From Collimonas sp. PA-H2 (lineage in GTDB: Bacteria; Pseudomonadota; Gammaproteobacteria; Burkholderiales; Burkholderiaceae_D), in assembly GCF_002564105.1 (NCBI RefSeq), contig NZ_PDBX01000001.1:3410001-3474000 (forward strand): a stretch of 64,000 nucleotides of DNA, given 5' to 3'. A program made the position numbers and the translations under genes. This document shows, piece by piece, positions 37,951 to 47,319 of the stretch. Position 1 is the stretch's first letter. Each line of letters begins with the position of its first letter. The notes beneath the pieces are model-generated. The model was given only the letters and a program-made list of their open reading frames with translations. It had not been told where the DNA came from and ran no database searches.

Positions 37951-39519
37951 ATGAAAGCGTCGAAAAAAACCGGATTGCTAACGGCATCCTTGTTACTGAC
38001 AATACTGCTCACGGCATGCGGCGGCAGCGGCGGTCTACAGCTAGGCGGCGGTAAAGGTACTACTGCAGGCGCCGGCACCGGCACCGGCGGCGTCACGCCA
38101 ACTACGCCGACTACGCCAACCACGCCAACCACGCCAGTGACGCCAGTGACGCCGGTCACGCCAGTTACACCGACTGCCAGCTCGTCCAACCTGGTTTCGA
38201 ATCTCGGCACCACCGTATCATCCGTAGGTACAGCGGTTGATGGCGCCGGCAATACCATAGTCAGCCAGCTGCCGCTGCCGCCAGCCACCAAGTCCGCGCT
38301 AGGCGGCGTGATCGATAACGCCAGCGGCATCGTCACCGTGCTGGGCGGTGGTTTGACCAACGGCGTGGGTCAGATCGGTACGGCGCAAGATCCGGTTGGC
38401 ATCACTGTCGGCAGCACCGGCGGCGTAGTGGCTCAGGTCGGCGCTACCGTGAACAGCGCCGGCCAAGCCGTATCCAGTCTCGGCAGCAGCGGACCGCTTA
38501 GCGCCCTGGCGCCGGTCACTACGCCGGTGGGTGGTCTGGTCAGCACCATCGGCAATACCGTTTCCGACACCGTAGCGCCTATCGTCACCAACGCATTGAC
38601 TACCGGTCCGGTGCAGCAATTGACGCAGACGGTCAGCACTGCGATTGTGCCCCTGACCAGCACCGCGGCCACCTTGCTGCAAACAGCCGGCAACGCGACG
38701 GCGCTAAACCAGCCGGCTAATCTGTTGCTGGGCGTGGTCGGCAATACCGTCGCCAGCGTCGGCGGCGGTCTGACCGGTTCCGGCGTCCCGGTGGTCAGCA
38801 ACCTCGGTCCGGTGGTGACTAATACCGGCAATCTGGTGGGCGGCCTGTCGACCAATGGCATTACCGGCACCGGCCAGCCGCTGCTGGGGAACAAAACCGG
38901 CGGCATCCTGCAACCGGCTGACAACGCACTGCTGGGTGCGCTCACCGGTCCGCTGGCGCCTGTTGTCGGCGTTGTGAACAGCTTGACCGGCAGTCTTAGC
39001 GGCGCAGCCGGCGCCGGCGGCCCTCTGGCTCCTGTAACTGGCTTGCTGGGTGGTTTGACCGGCGCAGTCGGCAGCTCCGGCGGCAGTGGCCCTCTGGCTC
39101 CTGTAACCGGCTTGCTGGGTGGTTTGACTGGCGCAGCCGGCAGCTCTGGCGGCAGTGGCCCTCTGGCTCCTGTAACCGGCTTGCTGGGTGGTTTGACCGG
39201 TGCAGCCGGCGGCTCCGGCGGTAGTGGTCCTCTGGCTCCGGTTACAAGTTTGTTGGGCGGCGTGAGTGGTGCAGCTGGTAGCGGTGGGGGTAGTGGTCCT
39301 CTTGCTCCTGTCACTGCCTTGGTGGGTAGCCTGGGTGGTACGGTTGCGGCTGGCACCGGTGGCGGTGCGGGCGGCAGCGCAGCTGGCCCATTGGCTCCGG
39401 TGCTTAATCTGGTTGCCGGCTTGATCGGCGGGGTGGCAGCAGGCTCCGGCGGCACTGGCGGCGGCACCCAGGCCGGCGGTGTACTGGGTGGCTTGCTGGG
39501 CGCCACAGGAAAAAAATAA
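37951..39519 (+). CDS. Glycine-rich repetitive (collagen-like) lipoprotein
   Basis: 522 residues. Lipoprotein signal with lipobox LTAC at about 20-23, then a Thr-Pro repeat linker (PTTPTTPTTPVTPVTP, about 49-76), then a long Gly/Val/Ala/Ser-rich body without enzymatic motifs. Near the C terminus a 23-residue unit beginning GPLAPVTGLLGGLTGA recurs five times and once more in decayed form. Such low-complexity surface lipoproteins are known in Burkholderiales under collagen-like labels, with unknown function. GGGAGA precedes the ATG, a putative sigma-54 promoter sits upstream, and a TpsB transporter follows. Confidence 0.75.
   Translation: MKASKKTGLLTASLLLTILLTACGGSGGLQLGGGKGTTAGAGTGTGGVTPTTPTTPTTPTTPVTPVTPVTPVTPTASSSNLVSNLGTTVSSVGTAVDGAGNTIVSQLPLPPATKSALGGVIDNASGIVTVLGGGLTNGVGQIGTAQDPVGITVGSTGGVVAQVGATVNSAGQAVSSLGSSGPLSALAPVTTPVGGLVSTIGNTVSDTVAPIVTNALTTGPVQQLTQTVSTAIVPLTSTAATLLQTAGNATALNQPANLLLGVVGNTVASVGGGLTGSGVPVVSNLGPVVTNTGNLVGGLSTNGITGTGQPLLGNKTGGILQPADNALLGALTGPLAPVVGVVNSLTGSLSGAAGAGGPLAPVTGLLGGLTGAVGSSGGSGPLAPVTGLLGGLTGAAGSSGGSGPLAPVTGLLGGLTGAAGGSGGSGPLAPVTSLLGGVSGAAGSGGGSGPLAPVTALVGSLGGTVAAGTGGGAGGSAAGPLAPVLNLVAGLIGGVAAGSGGTGGGTQAGGVLGGLLGATGKK
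39019..39363 (+). repeat. Five tandem 69-base repeats within the lipoprotein gene
   Basis: Units start at 39019, 39088, 39157, 39226 and 39295, each beginning GGCCCTCTGGCTCCTGT or a close variant, exactly 69 bases (23 codons) apart. Identity falls toward the 3' end, where a sixth decayed unit lies near 39388. In-frame repeats of this size can vary in number by slippage or recombination. Confidence 0.9.
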
Positions 39520-39537
39520 ATGCTGGTAGCGGTATGC

Positions 39538-39567
39538 AAAAAGCCTTGGTTTTTACCAAGGCTTTTT
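39538..39567. terminator. Intrinsic terminator after the repetitive lipoprotein
   Basis: AAAAAGCCTTGG and CCAAGGCTTTTT form a 12-bp stem around a TTTTTA loop, 18 bases after the stop codon. It separates the lipoprotein from the TpsB gene, which therefore needs its own promoter or read-through. Confidence 0.85.
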
Positions 39568-39747
39568 GTTTGCTGGAGAGGCCAAATCGCCAAGTCCCGT
39601 TGGAATGAAGCGGCCATGCACTGCTGAATAAAATAGTTGCACTGAGTGAATTATTGCCGTACTTTAACAGTGACTTCAGGTCGTGCCTTACCGACCGCGA
39701 TGAATAGACAGGTTTTGCCTTCGATAACGAACGAGAGCCGTAGCCGC

Positions 39748-41466
39748 ATGCAACTATTTAAATCGAAGTGCACCCGCCGCGCCGGACTGATCTTGACCGG
39801 CAGCGCCTATTGGCTGATGACGATCACTGCTTTGCCTGTACACGCCGACTCGCGCAGTCCGCTGCAAGGGAATCCGACCGACACCTTGCCCAAGGCCGAA
39901 GCGCCGCCCAGCCCGACAGTGACCATCAATGTGCAGACCCAGCCGGTTGATCCGGCCATGCAGAAATTGCTGGCAAGTCATCTGACGCCAGCGCGTTTCC
40001 AGATCGCCGGGATCAAGACCTTGCCGTTCGAAGAAATCGCAGCGCTGTTCGCGCCAATGGCCAATCGCGACACCACCGTGGCGGAATTGCTGGCGGCTGC
40101 CAACAAGGTCACGCAGATGTATCAGGACCGCGGCTATCCGCTTTCCTTTGCCTTCATCCCGGCCCAGACTTTCGAAAATAATGTGGTCGTGGTCACGGTG
40201 GTGGAAGGCTACGTCAGCAACGTCAAGGTCGAAGGCAATCCGGGCGGCAGCGAAGAGCGCCTGAAACTGATCGCCGAGCAGTTGCAGCAGGACCGGCCCT
40301 TGCGGCGCGCCACTTTCGAGCGCGTTGCCGGCATTCTCAGTCTGCAGCCAGGGGTCAAGATTGTCGCCAACGTGGCGCCGCCGACCACCACCGACGGCGC
40401 TGCCGACATGGTACTGACGGTGAAGCGGAATCCGGTAACCGTGGGGGTCGGCGCCGATTACCGGCAACCCGGAATACGCGGCCTGCTGACCGCCAGCAGC
40501 AACGGCCTGACGCCGCTGGGCGAGCAAGTGACAGTGAGCACACTGCAGCCGAGCGGCGAACAGCATGAGAAATACTATGCGTTGAATTATGTCCAGCCGA
40601 TCGGCACTGACGGCTTGCTGGCCAGGGTGAACTGGTCCGATTATCGCGCACAGCCGCAAAATGCCGCCTTGACCTCAGTCGATTACCTGAGCCAATACCA
40701 AACCAAGACCGCGCGCGTTGGCGCGTCCCTCAGCTATCCGGTGATCCTGGATAACACGCATAGTCTGACCGTTACCGGCGGCGCTTACTCGGCCGAAAAC
40801 AGCCAGGTGTTTACCCGTTCGGTGCCGGCGACGCCGATGACCTTGGAACTGAGTTCGCAGGTGCGGGTGTTGAGCGCGGAAGCAGCGTGGACCGACGTGA
40901 AGACAGGACCGGACAAGTTACAGCAGACGCGCCAGTTGAATGTCGGCGTCTATAAGGCCTTAAGCTCGCTTGGCACTAGAAGTGAGAAGAGCAATGTCGA
41001 CCTGGGCTTTACCAAAGTCACCCTACAGGCTGCACAGTCAAACCAGCTGCCCGGCGGTTTCGGTGTCGCGGTAGCCGCCGGCACCCAATACAGCAGCAAC
41101 ATCCTGCCGACATCGGAGCAGATAGGTTTCGGCGGCAAATTATTCGGCCTGGCTTATCCGGCGGGTGAGCTGGCCGGCGATAAAGGCTGGGGCGTATCGG
41201 CGGAAATCAACCGCCTGTTTCCCATAGGCTACACCTATCTGAAAACGGTGCAACCATACTTTCTGGTGGACCATTCTCGAGTGTATTCCAATGCGGGTCC
41301 TTTGAGTCATGACACTTTGGGCTCTGTTGCGCTGGGGGTACGCTTTTCAGATGGCCATTACTACACTCTGGACCTGTCGATAGCCAAGCCGGTGGCCGAT
41401 ATTCCTGTCAACTCCAGTTCACGGTCGCCGCGTGTAAATGCGGCTTATTCGTATCAGATGGATTAA
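39748..41466 (+). CDS. TpsB-type outer-membrane transporter (ShlB/FhaC/HecB family)
   Basis: 572 residues from the ATG at 39748, chosen because it gives a signal peptide ending PVHA; an ATG at 39700 or a GTG at 39646 would only lengthen the leader. After the signal come a Pro-rich stretch, a POTRA_2 domain (ARFQIAGIKTLPFEEIAALF...TQMYQDRGYPLSFAFIPAQ), a second POTRA (GYVSNVKVEG), and a FhaC barrel ending in AAYSYQMD. It secretes a TpsA partner across the outer membrane. No TpsA gene is nearby; the preceding repetitive lipoprotein lacks a TPS domain. Confidence 0.88.
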   Translation: MQLFKSKCTRRAGLILTGSAYWLMTITALPVHADSRSPLQGNPTDTLPKAEAPPSPTVTINVQTQPVDPAMQKLLASHLTPARFQIAGIKTLPFEEIAALFAPMANRDTTVAELLAAANKVTQMYQDRGYPLSFAFIPAQTFENNVVVVTVVEGYVSNVKVEGNPGGSEERLKLIAEQLQQDRPLRRATFERVAGILSLQPGVKIVANVAPPTTTDGAADMVLTVKRNPVTVGVGADYRQPGIRGLLTASSNGLTPLGEQVTVSTLQPSGEQHEKYYALNYVQPIGTDGLLARVNWSDYRAQPQNAALTSVDYLSQYQTKTARVGASLSYPVILDNTHSLTVTGGAYSAENSQVFTRSVPATPMTLELSSQVRVLSAEAAWTDVKTGPDKLQQTRQLNVGVYKALSSLGTRSEKSNVDLGFTKVTLQAAQSNQLPGGFGVAVAAGTQYSSNILPTSEQIGFGGKLFGLAYPAGELAGDKGWGVSAEINRLFPIGYTYLKTVQPYFLVDHSRVYSNAGPLSHDTLGSVALGVRFSDGHYYTLDLSIAKPVADIPVNSSSRSPRVNAAYSYQMD

Positions 41467-42014
41467 AGGCCGACACATGGGGCATGACCGCCCCTTGATC
41501 AGTGCCTACTGATACGGATTTTTAGTTGCCATGAGCCATTGAATGACTCCCTTTCCGTGTGCATGAATGTCCAGCGACTGTTACGCAGACACCAGCAAAA
41601 TTGCGGCCCCCGAGCGTTTTTGGCGCCCCTTTCAATGGATTGAAGCGTGGGAAGTCGACCGCATTTTTATCTCAAATAAAACTATGGAAAATACACGTTG
41701 ATAGTTGTTTTCAGAGTTTCTTATTGGAAAATCTTACTTGTATAGATGTAAGCATTTTTTTCATAATGTAAAACAATATTTCAAAACAAAATCGCGTTTT
41801 ACCTATGAAAATCTTACTAGAGACATTACTCTATTAATATGTTTCTTAAGGGAAAAATTTATCTTGAGGTAATTTTTAATCGGGGCTATGCTGATACCGC
41901 GTAGTCCGAAATCAGGCGCGGTAATTCAGGGTAGAACGCGAGTCTATTTTTCTGCCGATGGCAATGCCGCAGGCTACTTCTTTAATGCGATGAGTGTTTC
42001 CTTGGGAGATCACA
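41467..42014. other. AT-rich intergenic region upstream of the tad locus
   Basis: 548 bases, very AT-rich from about 41690 to 41880, presumably holding the flp promoter. The 12-mer GAAAATCTTACT occurs twice, at 41727-41738 and 41807-41818, exactly 80 bases apart. No gene, sigma-54 consensus or RNA gene is visible. Confidence 0.5.
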
Positions 42015-42191
42015 ATGAACGTCAAATTAATGAAATTTCTTCGCGATGAAGATGGTGTTACTGCTATTGAATATGGCCTGATTGCCGGCCTGGTGGCGAT
42101 TGCCATCGTGACCGCAGTTGGTTTGATAGGCACTGACCTATCAGGTTTGTTCAATGGTATCGCTACCCGACTGAAAAACGTTGGCACCTAA
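42015..42191 (+). CDS. flp: Flp-type pilin
   Basis: 58 residues from the ATG at 42015 with GGGAGA 6 bases upstream. The leader ends DEDG, followed by VTAIEYGLIAGLVAIAIVTAVGLIG: cleavage after Gly, with Glu-Tyr at +5/+6, is the Flp signature. It is the major subunit of tight-adherence (Tad) pili and is processed by the prepilin peptidase encoded next. First gene of the tad locus. Confidence 0.95.
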   Translation: MNVKLMKFLRDEDGVTAIEYGLIAGLVAIAIVTAVGLIGTDLSGLFNGIATRLKNVGT

Positions 42192-42255
42192 GCGGCGCAT
42201 CAGGCGAAACTGGTGTTGTCCATTTGTTTTCAACGACTAGTTGAATGGAACAGAA

Positions 42256-42798
42256 ATGCCGGATATCGATTATTTCCTGTGGTCGTTACTTCTGGCATTT
42301 TGTGCTGTGATATTCCTGTATGACTATTTGTTCCGGCGCGTACCCAACAAAGTTCTGCTGATCGCGATAGCTTTGCAGCTGGGATGTCTGCTGCTGCAAG
42401 GTAAAGGGGTAAACGGAAGTAGCTGGTGGAATGCGACAGCCGGATTTGCCATCGGGCTGGCATTTTTCTTACCACTGTATGTGTTACGAGCGATGGCAGC
42501 AGGCGATGTCAAGTTTTTTGCCGTGCTTGGCTTGCTGCTAGGACCAACTGCGTTATTGCCGGTATTCCTGATTGCTTCGCTGATAGCAGTCGTACATGCT
42601 GCAATTCTCTATGTGTCGCGATCGGGCATTGTTCCGGGTCTGCAACTGGTGACGACGCACGCAGCGCGCTGTTCGTGGTATCAGCGAATACTGGAAAAGC
42701 GCGGCAATCGCGTTGGAATTCCTTATGCGGCATACCTGGCGCTGGCCGGGGCCTGGGTGGGAGGCCACGGCGCCGGTGCGATGCCAGGTTTTACCTAA
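42256..42798 (+). CDS. cpaA: Prepilin peptidase CpaA/TadV (A24 family)
   Basis: 180 residues from the ATG at 42256, with a TTG five codons upstream possible. Six hydrophobic segments. The two catalytic Asp of A24 peptidases are in IFLYDYLFRRVPN and in MAAGDVKFFA (GxGD-like motif). It cleaves the Flp and TadE-type leaders at the inner membrane. It lacks the N-methyltransferase domain of PilD, as TadV proteins do. Confidence 0.9.
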   Translation: MPDIDYFLWSLLLAFCAVIFLYDYLFRRVPNKVLLIAIALQLGCLLLQGKGVNGSSWWNATAGFAIGLAFFLPLYVLRAMAAGDVKFFAVLGLLLGPTALLPVFLIASLIAVVHAAILYVSRSGIVPGLQLVTTHAARCSWYQRILEKRGNRVGIPYAAYLALAGAWVGGHGAGAMPGFT

Positions 42799-42880
42799 GT
42801 TCTTGTTTGCATCATGCATGTCGGTACGGCGCGGGTCGGTAATGCACTGATCGTTTCGGTTGTGAAGATCGGGAGCTGGG

Positions 42881-43372
42881 ATGTCTGAAAAATATAAATA
42901 TGCGCCTCATCCGGATAAGGATAGAGGAGCCAGAAACTTCACACAGCGCGGGATTGCGGCCATAGAGTTTGCCTTGGTGTTTCCGGCATTTTTTATACTG
43001 CTGTATGGAATCATTACTTATGTCTTGATTTTCCTCGCTCAGCAATCTCTTGCATTGGCTGCGGAAGAAGGCGCTCGCGCCGCGTTGCGATATGCGACGA
43101 CCGATAGCCTTCGCCTCACCAACGCCTGCAGCACTGCCACCCAGCTGGTTAGTTGGCTGGGAAGCGGCACCGGCGGTGTGTCAATTGCCACGTGCAGCAC
43201 GGTTGGTCCTGCCACCTGCACACTCCCTGTCGGCAGCACAGCTCGTTGCATCACCGTCAATGTCTCGTATCCATATGGCAGCAAGCCCCTGGTGCCGCTA
43301 CTGCTAGGAAGCATGATGAGCGTTGCCGTGCCCACCACGCTGGCTAGTTCGGCGACGGTGCAGATTGATTGA
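42881..43372 (+). CDS. tadE: TadE-like pseudopilin
   Basis: 163 residues. After a 22-residue charged leader comes QRG-IAAIEFALVFPAFFILLYGIITYVLIF, the TadE pseudopilin segment with Glu at +5, then a Cys-containing periplasmic domain. GGGAG precedes the ATG. It is a minor component of the Tad pilus. The separate tadG-like gene is at 52.0 kb. Confidence 0.9.
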   Translation: MSEKYKYAPHPDKDRGARNFTQRGIAAIEFALVFPAFFILLYGIITYVLIFLAQQSLALAAEEGARAALRYATTDSLRLTNACSTATQLVSWLGSGTGGVSIATCSTVGPATCTLPVGSTARCITVNVSYPYGSKPLVPLLLGSMMSVAVPTTLASSATVQID

Positions 43373-43527
43373 ATAGGACCAGTGAGCAAGTCTGAAACCT
43401 GTTGAGGACACCGTCGTTTTTGCCGGTGACGATTCAGTGCGCCAATGACTTGAGCTCGGTCGACGTGATTTGAGATGGAAACCACTTTGAACAATCTCTT
43501 CGTTCGGATAGGCATCGAGTACACGCT

Positions 43528-44535
43528 ATGAATAACCTGACAAAAATTGTTGCAGCGATATTGGTTGTGGCGGCGCTCGGGCTGGCGTTTGTGGCGTGGT
43601 GGCTGGGCAGCCGGCCGCCGCCGACGATTGCCGCTGCGCCGGCGGTAGCCGCCAAGTCATCGAAACAGTACGAGGTGATAGTCGCCGCGCGCGGACTGGA
43701 AGCCGGCAAGGCAATTACCACTAACGACATCAGCCTGGTGAGCTTGCCGATTAATCCGGCCGGTGCATACGACCAGGCCAGTTCAGTTGTCGGCAAGGTG
43801 CCGCTGATCGACATCGGAATCGGCACGCCCATCACGGAGAGCGGCCTGGCGAGCGGCCTGTCTATAAAACTGGCGGATGGCGAGCGGGCGGTGGCGATTC
43901 CTGTAGATGAAATCGTCGGGGCTGGAAACCGGGTTCAGGCAGGCGACTACGTAGATGTTTTTTTTAGCCTCAAGCAGGCGCAAGACATAGCTTCGACGCA
44001 GTCGCGCCTGTTGCTGTCACGTGTGCATGTACTGTCTTACGGCGCCGCCGTGATTGGCACAGCTACAGGCGGCGGCAGCGCGGGAGCGGCGCCGGCCCAG
44101 CAGGCGCCTCAGGCAGCACAGGCTGCGCCCGCCCAGCAGCAGACGCAGCAAGCTGCGCATACCGCGGTGCTGGCGACCCCGGTTGCGGATGTCAACCGGC
44201 TGTTGCTGGCGAACCAGAATGGCAAGCTGACACTGGCCTTGCGCAATCCCAGCGATGAAACAATTTCCGATGTGGCCTTGTTCCCGCAACCTCCTGCCGT
44301 GCTGGCGGGGAAAAGAGACCTGACGCGCGATCAGCAGGAAGCGCTGAAGCAGCCTGACAATCTGGCTTTTGCCGGGATGGAGATGAACGGATTGGCCGGC
44401 GATGCGAAATCGCCAAGCCGCAAGCCACCGGCAAATAATGTCGCGGCGGCCAGGCAGCCGGGTGGAGAGCCAGCGCGCGGCGCCGGCACAGTTGAGGTGA
44501 TCCGCGGCACCCAGCGGGAATCGGTGGCTTTCTGA
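43528..44535 (+). CDS. cpaB: Flp pilus assembly protein CpaB/RcpC
   Basis: 335 residues. One N-terminal membrane segment (about 5-26), then a SAF domain (YEVIVAARGLEAGKAITTNDI, about 50-110) and the RcpC-type domain (GERAVAIPVDEIVGAGNRVQAGDYVDVF). A Gln/Ala-rich linker (QQAPQAAQAAPAQQQTQQA) interrupts the C-terminal half. It acts in the periplasm with the CpaC secretin. First of a run of co-directional tad genes with small gaps. Confidence 0.92.
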   Translation: MNNLTKIVAAILVVAALGLAFVAWWLGSRPPPTIAAAPAVAAKSSKQYEVIVAARGLEAGKAITTNDISLVSLPINPAGAYDQASSVVGKVPLIDIGIGTPITESGLASGLSIKLADGERAVAIPVDEIVGAGNRVQAGDYVDVFFSLKQAQDIASTQSRLLLSRVHVLSYGAAVIGTATGGGSAGAAPAQQAPQAAQAAPAQQQTQQAAHTAVLATPVADVNRLLLANQNGKLTLALRNPSDETISDVALFPQPPAVLAGKRDLTRDQQEALKQPDNLAFAGMEMNGLAGDAKSPSRKPPANNVAAARQPGGEPARGAGTVEVIRGTQRESVAF

Positions 44536-44568
44536 TTGATGTGTCAATAACTGGATGAGCTGCAATTC

Positions 44569-45873
44569 ATGAAAATTCACGACTTACTGCTATCGTTGTT
44601 CCTGAGTGCGACTGCCGTGCCGGTCATGGCGATGAGCGCTGCTACGGATATTTCGCTGGGCATGCATGAACAGCAAAGCCTGCCGCTTGCCGGCACGCTG
44701 GAGCGCATCGCCGTTGCCGATCCAGAAGTGGCTGACGTGATGATGGTGCGAGGTTCCGGCGGCAGGAACGGCAGCGTGATCCTGATAGGAAAAAGAGCAG
44801 GCAGCACTACTGTGACTGCGTGGGCCAAAGGATTGCCCCCCAAGACCTGGAGAGTGCTGGTGCAGGGCGACCTGCAGGCAGCGCTGGCAGGCCAGCCCGG
44901 CGCCGATGTCCAGGTGCGAGGTGCTGCGGGCGTAATCAGTGGCCAGGCGCCGTCGTTGCTGGCGCATGCCAATAGCAGCGCTGTCGCTGCAGATGCTGCA
45001 GGAAAAGGCAAGGTGTTGGATATTTCCACCATCGACAGCGGCAATGTGGTGCAGATCGATGTCAAGATTGTCGAATTCAGCAAGACTGTATTGAAGGAAA
45101 TCGGTTTTGACTTCGGGCTCCTGGTTAATCGCGGAAATTTCAGTTTCAACCTGAGCAGCAATCTCGCCAAAAACGGCGGATTGTCGACGGCATCGTCGGC
45201 ATTCAGCCTGCTCACCTCGTTTAGCCGCGGCAGCTATAGTCTGACCAACAATCTGCGCCTGATCGAAGGCAACGGCATGGCGCGCGTGCTGGCCGAGCCA
45301 TCGTTGACTGCACTGTCCGGCCAGAGCGCGAGTTTCCTGGCGGGTGGGGAATTGCCGATTCCACAGTCCGGGGGGCTCGGCACCACCACCATTGTCTACA
45401 AGCCTTTCGGCATCGGCCTGACCGTGTCTCCGACCATACTGGAAAAGGGCAGGATCGCCTTGAAAGTCGCACCGGAAGCCAGCGACGTCGATTACAGCAA
45501 GGCAGTCACGGCCGACGGCATATCGGTGCCTGCCATTACCACGCGACGCGCAGATACTACTGTCGAGCTGGGCGATGGCGAAAGTTTCATTATTGGCGGC
45601 CTGGTGTCGCGCACCACTCAGTCCAACGTCAACAAGATACCGCTGCTGGGAGACTTGCCGATTATCGGCAGTTTCTTTCGCAACATGAGCTACTCCCAGG
45701 CCGACAAGGAGCTGGTGATCATCGTCACGCCGCACGTGGTTCAGCCTATTGCAAAAAATGTACCGCTGCCGTTGCCGGGCGAAAACGAACGCCGCAATAC
45801 GGCCGGGACCGCATGGGGAAGCTATTTACTAGGGGGAGCGAGCCGAGACGAGTTGCCGGGGTTTTCGAAATAG
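44569..45873 (+). CDS. cpaC: Tad secretin CpaC/RcpA
   Basis: 434 residues with a signal peptide ending around VMAMSA. The N-terminal secretin-associated domain (SLPLAGTLERIAVADPEVADV) and BON-like region precede the secretin domain (MARVLAEPSLTALSGQSASF, VGLTVSPTILE-like block, IPLLGDLPIIGSFFRN). It forms the outer-membrane channel for the Flp pilus. 33 bases after cpaB. Confidence 0.94.
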   Translation: MKIHDLLLSLFLSATAVPVMAMSAATDISLGMHEQQSLPLAGTLERIAVADPEVADVMMVRGSGGRNGSVILIGKRAGSTTVTAWAKGLPPKTWRVLVQGDLQAALAGQPGADVQVRGAAGVISGQAPSLLAHANSSAVAADAAGKGKVLDISTIDSGNVVQIDVKIVEFSKTVLKEIGFDFGLLVNRGNFSFNLSSNLAKNGGLSTASSAFSLLTSFSRGSYSLTNNLRLIEGNGMARVLAEPSLTALSGQSASFLAGGELPIPQSGGLGTTTIVYKPFGIGLTVSPTILEKGRIALKVAPEASDVDYSKAVTADGISVPAITTRRADTTVELGDGESFIIGGLVSRTTQSNVNKIPLLGDLPIIGSFFRNMSYSQADKELVIIVTPHVVQPIAKNVPLPLPGENERRNTAGTAWGSYLLGGASRDELPGFSK

Positions 45874-45895
45874 ACGACAGCCATTTTTGGACTAC

Positions 45896-47200
45896 ATGAT
45901 GAACGCTCGTAACAAAGCATTGAATGAACTGACGTCGCTGAGCCGTTTTGTCTTCTGCTCGCGCAACAGCGCGCAGGCGGAATGGTTAAGTGGAGCCCTT
46001 GGGAAATGGGGCACCTTGCTGCAGGAAAAGGCCGATGTGGCTGAGTTGTTGTCGCGTATAGCCGAGCTCAATCCTTTGCTGGTCCTGCTGGATTTTTCCG
46101 GCGTTGAGCATGTGCACGAACATGCCGGAGTGCTTTCGCTCGATTCGCTGGGCGGCATTGCGCACGCGATTGAACTGGCGCGGGCGTTGAACAAGACACT
46201 TCCGGCCTTGCCGCTGGTTGCTGTCGGTTCCATGGCTTTTCCTGAAGGTACGGTGGCGGCATTGCGCGCCGGCGTCAGCGATTTCATTGACGTCAGCGCT
46301 TCCGAGGACGAAGCCCGGGAAGTGGTGCAGCGCGTGCTGGCAAAGGCGGCAGCTCGCAATCCGGCGCCGGTCAAGCGCGGCCAGCTGGTGACTTTGCTCG
46401 GCGTTCGATCCGGTATAGGCACCAGCACCTTGGCGGCGCACCTGGCGGACATGATCCAGCAACGCAATGGCATTCATGGCGGTAAGCGGGCCGCCGCCGA
46501 TAGCCGGGTGGCGCTGCTTGATCTCGGCTTGCCTGCCGGCGACGGCAAGCTGTACCTGAGCGCCAACGGTAATTTCGATTTTGCCGAAGCCGTACGCAAT
46601 CTGCGGCGCTTTGACGAGACGCTGGTGCATACCGCACTGCCGCGCAGTCCCGGCGGCGTTACCGTGATTTCACTACCGCATAGCCTGAGTGAGATGCGCA
46701 CCGTATCGCATCACGATGCGTTGGCCTTGCTGGATCGCCTGCGCCTGTATTTCGATGTGCTGATCGCCGACCTGGGCGGTTTCACCAACCACGAATTCAT
46801 CGCCAACCTGACCGGCGCCGCCGATCAGGTCTGGCTGGTGACCGATCAGAGCGTCGGCGCGCTGGTGTCGCTGGCCGGCACCTTGCAAGAGTTGAATGGC
46901 CGCCATCCCGATGACGGCAAGCGGCATCTGGTGGTGAACCGCTACGACGACCGCTTCGGCATGGGCGCCAGCCAGATTGCGGAACGCTTCAAGCTGCCCT
47001 TGCTAGCCACTTTACCGGAGCGCACGCTGAAGCTGACCGCCAGCGCCAATCGCGGCAAGCTGTTGCATGAAGTCGCCCCTCACGATTCTTATGTGCGCGC
47101 GGTTGACGGCTTGATAGACGGCCTGCTTAACCATGCCGAGACCGTGCCGCACAAGCTGGGAGTCGGGCGCTGGCTGCCGAAAATCCTTTTGCGGAAATAG
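45896..47200 (+). CDS. cpaE: Pilus localisation ATPase-like CpaE/TadZ
   Basis: 434 residues from the ATG at 45896. An N-terminal atypical receiver domain (about 15-150) is followed by a MinD/ParA-like domain. Its P-loop reads GVRSGIGTSTLAAHL, lacking the usual signature Lys pattern (KGGVGKT), as seen in other TadZ proteins with weak or altered ATPase. It marks the pole or site of Tad assembly. No clear ribosome site precedes the start, so it may depend on coupling to cpaC. Confidence 0.9.
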   Translation: MMNARNKALNELTSLSRFVFCSRNSAQAEWLSGALGKWGTLLQEKADVAELLSRIAELNPLLVLLDFSGVEHVHEHAGVLSLDSLGGIAHAIELARALNKTLPALPLVAVGSMAFPEGTVAALRAGVSDFIDVSASEDEAREVVQRVLAKAAARNPAPVKRGQLVTLLGVRSGIGTSTLAAHLADMIQQRNGIHGGKRAAADSRVALLDLGLPAGDGKLYLSANGNFDFAEAVRNLRRFDETLVHTALPRSPGGVTVISLPHSLSEMRTVSHHDALALLDRLRLYFDVLIADLGGFTNHEFIANLTGAADQVWLVTDQSVGALVSLAGTLQELNGRHPDDGKRHLVVNRYDDRFGMGASQIAERFKLPLLATLPERTLKLTASANRGKLLHEVAPHDSYVRAVDGLIDGLLNHAETVPHKLGVGRWLPKILLRK

Positions 47201-47319
47201 ACAAGTAATTTGAATTGATTCAAGCGTGATTTAGACCGATCTGCGCCGCTGTTTGAAAACCTGTTAAGGCAACAGGATAGGGAAGCAGCGGCCCCTGATG
47301 AAAGACGGGAGATATAAAC

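Noticed and set aside
39019..39363. Regular repeats that could be read as a CRISPR-like array
   Set aside because: Period 69 without unique spacers, and every unit is in frame within a lipoprotein gene.
41880..42014. Sigma-54 promoter for flp
   Set aside because: No GG-N10-GC pair with supporting bases was found between 41467 and 42014.
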